This document shows positions 44,214 through 50,326 of a stretch of 50,326 nt of DNA, piece by piece (within the stretch, counting starts at the first letter, position 1; each line of letters starts with the position of its first letter). Under the pieces are notes generated by a model. It saw nothing but the letters and a program-made list of their open reading frames with translations, searched no databases and was not told the origin of the DNA. The DNA is from Xanthobacteraceae bacterium (GTDB lineage: Bacteria; Pseudomonadota; Alphaproteobacteria; Rhizobiales; Xanthobacteraceae), in NCBI GenBank assembly GCA_030037895.1, contig JASHPW010000100.1, positions 1 through 50,326 on the forward strand, given 5' to 3'. The position numbers and the translations under genes were made by a program.

Positions 44214-44651
44214 ATGGCCCTCCATCTCGTCAAGCTCTGCGTCGGTTGTGACTCGGTCCGCGACCTCGAAAGCTGGATCAAGCATAAACTCAAGGAGAAA
44301 AGGAAGCGCGGCGACAAGCCGGAGCACGTCCACAGGACGCGCATGGTGCCCAAGCGAGCGGCCGAGCTCATCGACGGCGGCTCGCTCTACTGGGTGATCC
44401 GCGGCGAGATCGCCTGCCGCCAGCGCATCCTCGACGTGCGGCCGTTCCGCGACCGGGAGGGGATCGGCCGCTGCGCCATCGTGCTCGACCCCAAGGTGGT
44501 GCTGGTCGAGCTGCGTCCTTATCGCGCCTTCCAGGGTTGGCGCTATTTCGCGGCCAAGGATGCGCCGCGCGATCTCGACCGGGCGGCGCCCGGCGCGGCG
44601 TCCATGCCGGAGAAGTTGCGGCGGGAGTTGCGGGAACTCGGCCTCATGTGA
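44214..44651 (+). CDS. DUF1489-family protein
   Basis: A 145-residue protein of the alphaproteobacterial DUF1489 family, function unknown. The start is MALHLVKLCVGCDSV, followed by HVHRTRMVPKRAAEL, GSLYWVIRGEIACRQRI and VELRPYRAFQGWRYF, the pattern of the family. It is nine bases after the carboxylase gene, in what may be one transcript. Confidence 0.85.
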   Translation: MALHLVKLCVGCDSVRDLESWIKHKLKEKRKRGDKPEHVHRTRMVPKRAAELIDGGSLYWVIRGEIACRQRILDVRPFRDREGIGRCAIVLDPKVVLVELRPYRAFQGWRYFAAKDAPRDLDRAAPGAASMPEKLRRELRELGLM

Positions 44652-44739
44652 GGCGGGCAGCCGGCGCGCCTGCGCCGCGTGGCGCGGCCCACGGCGATCA
44701 CGTAGACTCCGCCCGGACCGGAGATTGCGGAGCGAGACG

Positions 44740-45681
44740 ATGATCATCGGCAGCGAGAAGGACGTCACCACGGCGGTGCTGAGCGAACTTGAGCGCGCGC
44801 CCAACCCGCGCTTTTGCGAAATCATGTCCGCTTTCGTCCGCCACCTGCACGACTTCGCCCGCGAGGTGAAATTGACCGAGGAGGAGTTCCAAGCGGCCGT
44901 CGGCTACATCGTCGCGCTCGGCAAGCACACCAACGAGAACCACAACGAGGCGGTGCTGATGTCGGGGACGCTCGGCTTCTCCGCCCTCATCTGTCTCCTC
45001 AACAACGGCGATCACGGGCAGACCGAGACCGATGCCAACCAGCTCGGTCCGTTCTGGCGGCTGGATTCGCCGCGCACCGAGACCGGCGGCTCGATCGTGC
45101 GCTCGCCGACGCCGGGACCGGCGCTGTTCGTCGAAGCCCGCTTCCGCGACGTCGCCGGCAAGCCGGTCGCTGGCGCCGAGGTCGACATCTGGCAGTCCTC
45201 GCCCGAGGGCTTTTATGAAAACCAGGACCCGCAGCAGTCCGACATGAACCTGCGCGGCAAGTTCATCACCGACACGAACGGCCGCATCAGCTTCCGCAGC
45301 GTCAAGCCAGCCGGCTATCCGATCCCGATCGACGGTCCGGTGGGCGATCTCCTGCGCGCGCAGCGCCGGCACAATATGCGCCCGGCGCACCTGCATTTTC
45401 TTGCCTACAAGACCGGCTTCAAGACGCTGATCTCGCAGCTTTACGTGCCTGACGACAAACATATCGACAGCGACGTGCAGTTCGGCGTCACCCGCCACCT
45501 CATCGGCAATTACGTGCGCCACGACGAGCCGCGCGCGGGAGCCGCCGACGTGACGCCGCCCTGGTACTCGCTCGCGCATACCTTCGTCATGGAGAAAGGC
45601 ACGGCGCGCCTGCCCAAGCCGCCGATCAGCGGCCGGGCGCGCGGCGCGCGGCCGCAGATTCCGCATCTCGAGCCGGCGTGA
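44740..45681 (+). CDS. Intradiol ring-cleavage dioxygenase (catechol/hydroxyquinol 1,2-type)
   Basis: A 313-residue non-heme Fe(III) enzyme predicted to open aromatic diol rings between the two hydroxyls. The N-terminal helical dimerisation domain (1-100) includes EFQAAVGYIVALGKHTNE. The catalytic domain carries the four expected iron ligands Tyr159 (GFYENQDP), Tyr193 (AGYPIPIDGP), His217 and His219 (RPAHLHF). This fits catechol or hydroxyquinol 1,2-dioxygenase; the N-terminal domain favours these over protocatechuate 3,4-dioxygenase. No other aromatic-degradation gene is adjacent. ATG 44740 is chosen; the frame extends upstream inside the DUF1489 gene. It is the last gene before the low-GC island. 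Confidence 0.9.
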   Translation: MIIGSEKDVTTAVLSELERAPNPRFCEIMSAFVRHLHDFAREVKLTEEEFQAAVGYIVALGKHTNENHNEAVLMSGTLGFSALICLLNNGDHGQTETDANQLGPFWRLDSPRTETGGSIVRSPTPGPALFVEARFRDVAGKPVAGAEVDIWQSSPEGFYENQDPQQSDMNLRGKFITDTNGRISFRSVKPAGYPIPIDGPVGDLLRAQRRHNMRPAHLHFLAYKTGFKTLISQLYVPDDKHIDSDVQFGVTRHLIGNYVRHDEPRAGAADVTPPWYSLAHTFVMEKGTARLPKPPISGRARGARPQIPHLEPA

Positions 45682-46047
45682 CGGCGTTTGGCCCGCCGAG
45701 CCGGCTGATCCGCGTCTTTCATCCTCCTCCGCGACGCGGGGGAGGATGAAAGAAATTCGCTCTCGCGGCGCGTCCGCGTCTCCGGTTCATCTTCCCCCAC
45801 GAAGTGGGGGGTATAGCGATCTCCACTAAAAGTAGCCACCGCTGGGGTGCGTCGCAATCGGAGCACAACGGACATAATAACACCTCTGATGTGCGGTGAA
45901 ACGGACGATTGTGATCACGGCCGCGGGTTAGATTTCACTGCAGAACTTGATCAGCAGACAAAGAAAGGCGCACTGCTTGATGGCAAATCATCAGCGTCGG
46001 GAGCGTTCTGCGGCAACGGTTAGTTCTTAAGGGAGCGAACGGTAGAG
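45682..46047. other. Hairpin-bearing boundary between core genes and the low-GC island
   Basis: No gene is supported in this gap of about 365 bases. It begins with two hairpins (45717-45751 and 45794-45810) after the dioxygenase stop. From about 45820 the base composition falls and the sequence becomes plain AT-richer DNA, which marks the likely left edge of the accessory island. Confidence 0.55.
45717..45751 (+). terminator. Strong hairpin downstream of the dioxygenase gene
   Basis: TTTCATCCTCCTCCGCG (45717-45733) and CGCGGGGGAGGATGAAA (45735-45751) pair around one A with a single G-T mismatch, 36 bases past the stop. The ends are A/T-rich but there is no clear T-run. It may be a terminator or a REP-type hairpin. 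A second C/G-run hairpin, CCCCCAC-GAA-GTGGGGG, follows at 45794-45810. Confidence 0.55.
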
Positions 46048-46338
46048 TTAACAATTGCCTTTGCCATTTGGGCATTGGCTTGGTGGCGACGGCGGTAACG
46101 ATTGCGGTGCAGATCGTGGAGCTTCAATGTTAGTATGTGCACGTCCTGGTACCGGTCGATTAGACGATGGCCCATACACTTGATCGCTAACGAGGGACGT
46201 CGGTCCCGCAACTTCAGAAATCACGGAGATATAAATTGCGGAGCCCAATACCAATATGAGGCTCGCTACCGCGGCTGCTATTGCGATGCGCGTGAGGCCG
46301 CTATTGGAATGCCAAGCGTCTATTATTGCGATGCGCAT
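46048..46338 (-). CDS. Small single-span membrane protein, unknown
   Basis: About 96 residues from ATG 46338 (120 from ATG 46410). One strongly hydrophobic helix, IAAAVASLILVLGSAIYISVI, is followed by a Pro/Ser-rich outer tail ending in CPNGKGNC. The N-terminal part is a 15-residue tandem duplication, HSxSGLxRIAI, produced by a 45-base DNA repeat. No family is recognised. It is the third leftward open frame of the island, after the peptidase and lipoprotein genes; low GC and weak coding signal make it less certain. Confidence 0.4.
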   Translation of the reverse strand: MRIAIIDAWHSNSGLTRIAIAAAVASLILVLGSAIYISVISEVAGPTSLVSDQVYGPSSNRPVPGRAHTNIEAPRSAPQSLPPSPPSQCPNGKGNC

Positions 46339-46358
46339 GAGACCACTCTCGGAATGCC
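46278..46358. repeat. 45-base tandem duplication
   Basis: Units at 46278-46313 and 46323-46358 share TATTGCGATGCGC-TGAG-CC and GGAATGCC, with about six differences. The period is exactly 45 bases, so the reading frame of the overlapping gene is preserved. Confidence 0.75.
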
Positions 46359-46458
46359 GACGGATTATATAAGATAAACACTGTGACTGGAAAATGGTTG
46401 CGGACACCACGTTGGCGGCTTTTGACCACTCGCGTGCTAAGCCATTGAAACCCTTAGC

Positions 46459-47310
46459 TTACGGCGGGGCCGGGGGGGTCACGATCGGGGCTTGAGGAGA
46501 TATCACAATTGCCGGAGATGCGCCCCCCTTTACGGTAACCTTTCCGGCAGCGCTGGCGTATGGCGAGCTCGTTTCGCCAGCGGCATCTAGAACTAATAAA
46601 ACAAAATTTGAGAGGCAGCCTTTGAGCTTATCATCTACCGCCATGTACAGTTCATGGCTGCCATAAAGTCCGAGGTTCACGACGGGCATGCCCGCGGGTG
46701 GCAAGCGCTCCAAACCAGTAATTCGAGAGGGGCCGGAATAATAGATCCAGTCCCTACACAAGGTCGGACCAGGTTGTTGTGTTTTTTTGTTTATTACGAG
46801 GTGATTTTTCGAGAGAAAGAAAGGGTCTGGCACTGCTTTAGGAGAACGAGCTTGAGGGATGTAGTATATCTCGGGATATCTCATAAGTATGTCGATATCA
46901 TTTTGTGCAGCAAATCCGTATAGCGCCCGCAAACGTCTCAGATTATCTCCATCTGTCACAGGTACAATTGACCAAGCTTGCGTCCACTGGTCACTCAGTG
47001 GAGCCTGCAGCGAATTTGCTGCTGTTTTCGTGGTGGACGCGGCTGCAGCAACAACGCTCGCGCTGGTTAAAGTCGACGTAATTGATGGCGTCACAGAGTT
47101 AGTCGTAGACACAGTACCACCGTTAATTTCTACCTGATCCGGAACAGCATCTGTGTCATCGATGAATTTGCTGATGTTATACAATACCTGCTTTGTTTGG
47201 AGGCTTTCAACCGTTGAAGCGATTTCGAGAGTGTTGAAGTTCAACTGAGCTGAAGCGCAGCCGCTCAATAGTAAAAAAATAGCAATTGATACCGACGATG
47301 TCTTTCTCAT
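46459..47310 (-). CDS. Predicted lipoprotein of an uncharacterised family
   Basis: A 283-residue lipoprotein from ATG 47310 (the frame opens eight codons earlier). The lipobox is LLLSGCAS, with Cys at about residue 18. The mature start QLNFNTLEIASTVESL, then QVLYNISKFIDD, DAVPDQVEINGGTV and SVTPSIT, resembles a family of proteobacterial hypothetical proteins that I recall but cannot name. A Thr/Ser/Ala-rich linker follows, then NLRRLRALYGFAA and a second domain. The C-terminus is Pro/Ile/Val-rich (SPQAPIVTPPAPP). It starts 45 bases after the S53 peptidase stop on the same strand and is probably cotranscribed. GC is visibly below the core genes. Confidence 0.7.
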   Translation of the reverse strand: MRKTSSVSIAIFLLLSGCASAQLNFNTLEIASTVESLQTKQVLYNISKFIDDTDAVPDQVEINGGTVSTTNSVTPSITSTLTSASVVAAAASTTKTAANSLQAPLSDQWTQAWSIVPVTDGDNLRRLRALYGFAAQNDIDILMRYPEIYYIPQARSPKAVPDPFFLSKNHLVINKKTQQPGPTLCRDWIYYSGPSRITGLERLPPAGMPVVNLGLYGSHELYMAVDDKLKGCLSNFVLLVLDAAGETSSPYASAAGKVTVKGGASPAIVISPQAPIVTPPAPP

Positions 47311-47355
47311 TTGATGCCCCGACCCTCCGCCCACCGACCCTCACTTAGGGTTGGA

Positions 47356-48753
47356 CTAAAGGCCCCTCAGTCCCAAAGGAGAGCCCACACCGCTGCAAAA
47401 ATCCCAGCCAATTGCTGCCGAGTAGCCACGTGTTCCGCATTTTCCGGTCACGATATCCGTAAAAGATTTGGATCCAAGATTTGAATAGATCGTAGTAAGC
47501 TGGTCAGTGCTGGTTTTTGCAAAGCCGCCGGCGCTGTTAATAATTCCCGAAATAATTGGTGTTGCAGCGCTCGTGCCACCAAGATTGATCCAATTCTGAT
47601 TGGTCTGGGGATAATCTTTTGAGTAAACCCATACGCCTCCCGCTTCGAGATCTGCAATTGCAGCGATGTCAACGACGCCCCGCGTTCGACCAACAATCTT
47701 GCTGACTTTCTTCTGATACGTCGGTAGCCCGGCAGTGCTCGAACCGGCTCCTTCGCTCGCCCAGACCGTCTCGCCCGTAAAATTTGTGCCCGATCGGACG
47801 ATTGACGTCCCGCCGACCGAAACAACAAAGTCAGAACTGGCGGGGTATTCAACACCCTTCGCGTCGCCGCTGGCGCCGACGTACACGATACCAGGAATGA
47901 TGAAGTATTTGTCGTACGCATAAAGTCCAGGCGTTTCGGGATACGCCCAACTCATCGAGACCTCACCGCCTCCCTCTTTCGCCACGAGTTTAGATGCAAG
48001 CGAAATTGCGGATGCAAGGTCATCCATGCAATTCGTTGCAGCCTCCACGAGAATTATTTTTGCGGAAGGGGCCATGGCGTGAGCCCACTCAATGTCCATG
48101 GAAGCTTCCCAGAGCCATCCCGGCATTGGTGTTGACTCACAGTTTCCAGTTGCGGGAGCAGCTTCCTGATCAAATGTCTTTTCCTTTGTACTGGGGACCG
48201 GCAGTTTAAAGTGCGAGCTAAAGGCAGCCAAATCCGTTTCTGCATTTGGCGCATGATACGCAATTACAACTGCGATCGCGCGACTTCCACCAGTCGGAAG
48301 GGTAAAAACCTCATTGGGGTTGCAGCTCGGATTGGTGACCGCAACAACTTTGTAGATGCAGGCTACAGATGCGGGTGTTTCAATCGTTGTTGAGTGCGCC
48401 GAAGGCACTCCTGCCGTCGGCGGCTGGACATCCGCCGAAGGCGTAACAATTGTGAGGTTCGTGTGAGCTCGAATTTCCACTTTCGGCAATGCACGCTTTA
48501 GGATGTCCACCGCGAATTTGGTTCCCGGAAGGGGCACGCTGGTAGGCAGCGAGCTAGCGCGATTAAATCCATACTCTTCGACGAGCGATGAAAAATCCTG
48601 CGTTGCTATAGGAATAGCAACGCTAGATGGTGGCAAACTAACAATATGCTTAGGAGGCGTATCCTGCGCATTGGTGAAGCTACCCCTTGAGACCGCAAGC
48701 ACTATCAATGCAATGAATGCAAACTGACTAAATCGCATCCCCGAGACGAGCAT
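47356..48753 (-). CDS. Secreted S53 (sedolisin/kumamolisin-type) serine-carboxyl peptidase
   Basis: A 465-residue exported protease-like protein. A signal peptide is present (FAFIALIVLAVSRGSFTNAQ). About 130 residues of Pro/Thr-rich sequence follow, without the classical activation domain that I can see, then the S53 catalytic fold. The catalytic residues are all visible: Glu216 and Asp220 in WEASMDIEWAHAMAP, oxyanion Asp297 in GASGDAKG, and Ser395 in GGTSAATP. The calcium-site loop is FTDIVTGKCG to GWDFCSGVGSPLG (Asp433 to Asp451). Family members are often active at acid pH. Cysteines around 133-144, 205/242 and 439/453 could form disulfides. The gene lies in a low-GC segment, upstream of and on the same strand as the lipoprotein gene. 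Confidence 0.88.
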   Translation of the reverse strand: MLVSGMRFSQFAFIALIVLAVSRGSFTNAQDTPPKHIVSLPPSSVAIPIATQDFSSLVEEYGFNRASSLPTSVPLPGTKFAVDILKRALPKVEIRAHTNLTIVTPSADVQPPTAGVPSAHSTTIETPASVACIYKVVAVTNPSCNPNEVFTLPTGGSRAIAVVIAYHAPNAETDLAAFSSHFKLPVPSTKEKTFDQEAAPATGNCESTPMPGWLWEASMDIEWAHAMAPSAKIILVEAATNCMDDLASAISLASKLVAKEGGGEVSMSWAYPETPGLYAYDKYFIIPGIVYVGASGDAKGVEYPASSDFVVSVGGTSIVRSGTNFTGETVWASEGAGSSTAGLPTYQKKVSKIVGRTRGVVDIAAIADLEAGGVWVYSKDYPQTNQNWINLGGTSAATPIISGIINSAGGFAKTSTDQLTTIYSNLGSKSFTDIVTGKCGTRGYSAAIGWDFCSGVGSPLGLRGL

Positions 48754-48794
48754 GTCCCCCGCTCCCTAAGAGGAGTGTTTTTATCACACGGCAA

Positions 48795-48941
48795 CTAAAA
48801 ATTGAAGTCAAGTGCCGCCAGCCGAGCTTCACAAATTACCCGCGGGCGTCCGGAGTGGTCGAGAAGCGTGAACAGCGAAAAGCGCCCAAAATACTTGCGA
48901 GCGACTGGCGCGCTGAGTTTCTGGGGTCGCCATCGCTCCAT
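48795..48941 (-). CDS. Possible 48-residue hypothetical protein
   Basis: ATG 48941 to TAG 48795 encodes MERWRPQKLSAPVARKYF, then a stretch with LFTLLDHSGRPR and an end at LDFNF. The frame also stays open for several codons upstream of the ATG. It is short, between the IS5 remnant and the S53 gene, and could be the tail of a decayed mobile-element gene rather than a real protein. Confidence 0.25.
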   Translation of the reverse strand: MERWRPQKLSAPVARKYFGRFSLFTLLDHSGRPRVICEARLAALDFNF

Positions 48942-48966
48942 CTTGGCGGCACAATAAACTCCCCCT

Positions 48967-49374
48967 CTAGTCTAGCCCGCATCCGGTTCCGCCCTCTTTT
49001 TCAGCGCTTTTCACGCTTTGGCTGTCGATAATCGCGGCGGTCGGAGAAGCTTCGCGCTCCGCTGTTGCGTGGCATTCGACATTGAGGGCGTGATGAATGC
49101 GATCGAGCGTCCCGTCCCAACTCTACAGATCGAAGTAGTCATGCAGGGTCGAGCGTGGCGGCAGGTCTTTCGGGATCGCCGGCCATTGGCAGCCGTTGCT
49201 CAGGATGTACATCAGCCCATTGGCAATCTCGCGCAGGTTCACCGTGCGCCTGTTGCCGCCGCGCTTGGCCGGCGGGATGTGAGCCACGATCAGCGACCAC
49301 TCCTTATCGGTCAGGTCGCTTGGATAGCGCAGGCGGCTGCGGTCATGGCGGGCGCGGTTTTCGGCTGTCCACAT
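48967..49374 (-). pseudogene. IS5-family transposase, amber stop and 3' truncation
   Basis: The frame begins MWTAENRARHDRSRLRYPSD and shows the IS5 N-terminal DUF4096-like domain (LTDKEWSLIVAHIPP, GCQWPAIPKDLPP). A TAG at 49123-49125 interrupts HDYFDL*SWDGTLDRIHHAL, where family members have an aromatic residue. The same frame continues to the first DDE aspartate region, TAAIIDSQSVKSAEKEGG, and then loses similarity at the stop at 48967. Both lesions make it non-functional. Confidence 0.8.
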
Positions 49375-49434
49375 CGGCGCGGCTCCCAAAGAATCAAGCC
49401 GCTTCCCTTGAATCACAAATGATTCAGCCGACTC
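48967..49434 (-). mobile_element. Truncated IS5-family insertion sequence
   Basis: The right end is marked by GAGTCGGCTGAATCA (reverse strand, outer end about 49434), typical of an IS5-group inverted repeat, followed by the transposase start at 49374. The other half of the element, with the rest of the transposase and the second repeat, is missing beyond about 48967. The copy is therefore immobile on its own. Confidence 0.7.
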
Positions 49435-49600
49435 AATATCTTTCCGGACAGACACTGAGCTAAGCCCGCCTGCATTTCGAACTCCATGGGGTTCATATGG
49501 CCGATTGTCGCGTGCCGGCGCTTAGCATTGTAGAAACGCTCGATGTAGTCGTCGCAGCATTTGATGAACAACCGTGGCTCTCTGGATGTCAACAGCAGCG
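49413..49600 (-). pseudogene. IS3-family transposase (OrfB) C-terminal remnant
   Basis: Reverse-strand translation from about 49600 gives SREPRLFIKCCDDYIERFYN, then KRRHATIGHMNPMEFEMQAG, the C-terminal end of IS3-family OrfB (the usual pattern is YIERFYN-RRRHS-IGY-SPMEFE). The frame then runs into the IS5 end and stops at TGA 49413-49415, so the IS5 copy probably inserted in or at the edge of this older element. The start of the similarity is approximate. Confidence 0.7.
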
Positions 49601-49743
49601 GTCCATTGCTCCATGACGCGAGCGGATGGGATTACGGAATCCATTTTGCCTTGCTCCGCTCAGGGGTGAGCGGGTGGTGTTCCTTTCGCCGTGTTGCGCG
49701 TGGTCCCCCTTCTCCGCTGCGGGGGAAGGAGAGGAGGAAAACG

Positions 49744-50326
49744 CTACACCGCGACATTGTCGATGAGCCGCGTGCCGCCGATGCGCGCGGCAACCAGCAA
49801 GCGGATCGGGCCGTCCTTGCCGGAGGCGAGGGGGGCGAGCGTCTCGGCGTGGCGGGCTTCGAGGTAATCGAGGGCGAAGCCCGCTGCCGCGATCGTGGCG
49901 CGGCCTTCGTCGAGGACGAGACCGATCGGCTTGCCCGCGGCGATCTTTTGCGCGCAATCGGCAAGCACGCGATGGAGCGTCGGTGCTATCGCCCGTTCGC
50001 CGGGCGAGAGATAGCGGTTGCGCGAGGAGAGGGCGAGGCCGTCCGCCTCGCGCACGATCGGCGCGCCGATAATGCGGACCGGAAGGTCGAGGTCGCGCGC
50101 AAGCCGCGTGACCATTTTGAGCTGCTGAAAATCCTTCTCGCCGAACACCGCGATGTCCGGGGCGCATTGGATCAGGAGCTTGGCGACCACGGTCGCCACG
50201 CCGGCGAAGAAATGCGGCCGGAACGCGTCTTCGAGGCCGACCTTGGCCGCGCCTTCCGGCACGATGCGCGTGGCAAAGCCGCGCGGATACATGATCTCCA
50301 CCGACGGCGCCCAGATAAGCTCGGTC
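49744..50326 (-). CDS. panC: Pantoate--beta-alanine ligase, 5' end outside the window
   Basis: PanC joins pantoate and beta-alanine with ATP to give pantothenate. Only the C-terminal 193 or so residues are present. The frame is open to the window edge and reads [16 protein letters not shown], the known PanC block, so the N-terminal HIGH motif lies outside. Visible family motifs include [29 protein letters not shown] and the C-terminal [14 protein letters not shown] at 50301 should not be taken as the start. The gene abuts the IS-rich island on its 3' side; panB is about 44 kb away on the other strand. Confidence 0.95.
   Translation of the reverse strand, partial: TELIWAPSVEIMYPRGFATRIVPEGAAKVGLEDAFRPHFFAGVATVVAKLLIQCAPDIAVFGEKDFQQLKMVTRLARDLDLPVRIIGAPIVREADGLALSSRNRYLSPGERAIAPTLHRVLADCAQKIAAGKPIGLVLDEGRATIAAAGFALDYLEARHAETLAPLASGKDGPIRLLVAARIGGTRLIDNVAV

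Noticed and set aside
41700-44825. A 1041-codon leftward open frame over the biotin carboxylase gene
   Set aside because: It is antisense to the carboxylase and DUF1489 genes, and its sequence (Arg/Asp/His-rich) is a high-GC shadow, not a known protein.
45510-45875. A 121-codon leftward frame over the 3' end of the dioxygenase gene and the hairpins
   Set aside because: It overlaps a certain gene and two hairpins. The N-terminal part could belong to a repeat, but no family is recognised.

Overview
The window is high-GC chromosomal DNA from an alphaproteobacterium. Gene order and protein sequences point to the Hyphomicrobiales, in the Bradyrhizobium / Rhodopseudomonas / Xanthobacteraceae neighbourhood. 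The markers are the superlocus purF-cvpA-radA-alr-dnaB / rplI-rpsR-rpsF / fabD-fabG-acpP-fabF-mltG-yicC-gmk / rsmA-pdxA-surA-lptG-lptF / pepA-holC, an Omp25/31-type porin-like protein, NnrU, DUF1489, and the intergenic palindromes starting GAGCATGATCCGG. I saw no tRNA, rRNA or CRISPR array.

Layout. (1) 1-8550: a P-type proton-pump-like ATPase, an ArsC/YffB-family protein, an outer-membrane beta-barrel protein, then the rightward run nnrU-like, panB, a YfgM-like membrane TPR protein, a repeat-rich lipoprotein and der. (2) 8551-16729: repeat-rich spacer, then the leftward genes SDR, purF, cvpA, radA, alr and dnaB. This run is interrupted by a rightward REP-associated tyrosine transposase (RAYT) framed by two hairpins. 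(3) 16972-22302: a cyclopropane-fatty-acid synthase family gene, a CxxCH-containing exported protein, rplI-rpsR-rpsF, a sulfotransferase-like gene and a small conserved hypothetical. (4) 22452-29475: type II fatty-acid synthesis (fabD, fabG, acpP, fabF) followed by mltG, yicC and gmk. (5) 29577-31735: an accessory cassette of an Lrp/AsnC regulator, an RBBP9-type hydrolase and an OsmC-family protein. (6) 31738-40390: an alcohol dehydrogenase translationally coupled to rsmA, then pdxA, a SurA-like protein, lptG and lptF. Divergent pepA and holC follow. The lptD gene I would expect between lptG and surA is absent. (7) 40548-45681: hypotheticals, an orphan biotin carboxylase/carrier subunit, a DUF1489 protein and an intradiol ring-cleavage dioxygenase. 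(8) about 45820-49740: visibly lower-GC accessory DNA. It holds a leftward set (S53 sedolisin-type peptidase, lipoprotein, small membrane protein) and decayed IS5- and IS3-family transposase scars. (9) 49744-50326: the 3' part of panC, cut by the window edge.

How the genes work together. Most of the window is housekeeping: replication (dnaB, holC), translation (rpsF, rpsR, rplI, rsmA, der), envelope lipid and LPS transport (fab genes, cfa, lptFG, surA, mltG), and nucleotide and cofactor synthesis (purF, gmk, panB, panC, pdxA, alr). The most unusual items are the RAYT/REP unit whose 3' hairpin supplies TAG stop codons to two convergent genes, the three modular double-hairpin repeats, the missing lptD, and the S53 peptidase/lipoprotein island. 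Gene starts were chosen by family length, motif position, overlap and ribosome-binding sequence. Doubtful starts are flagged in the entries.
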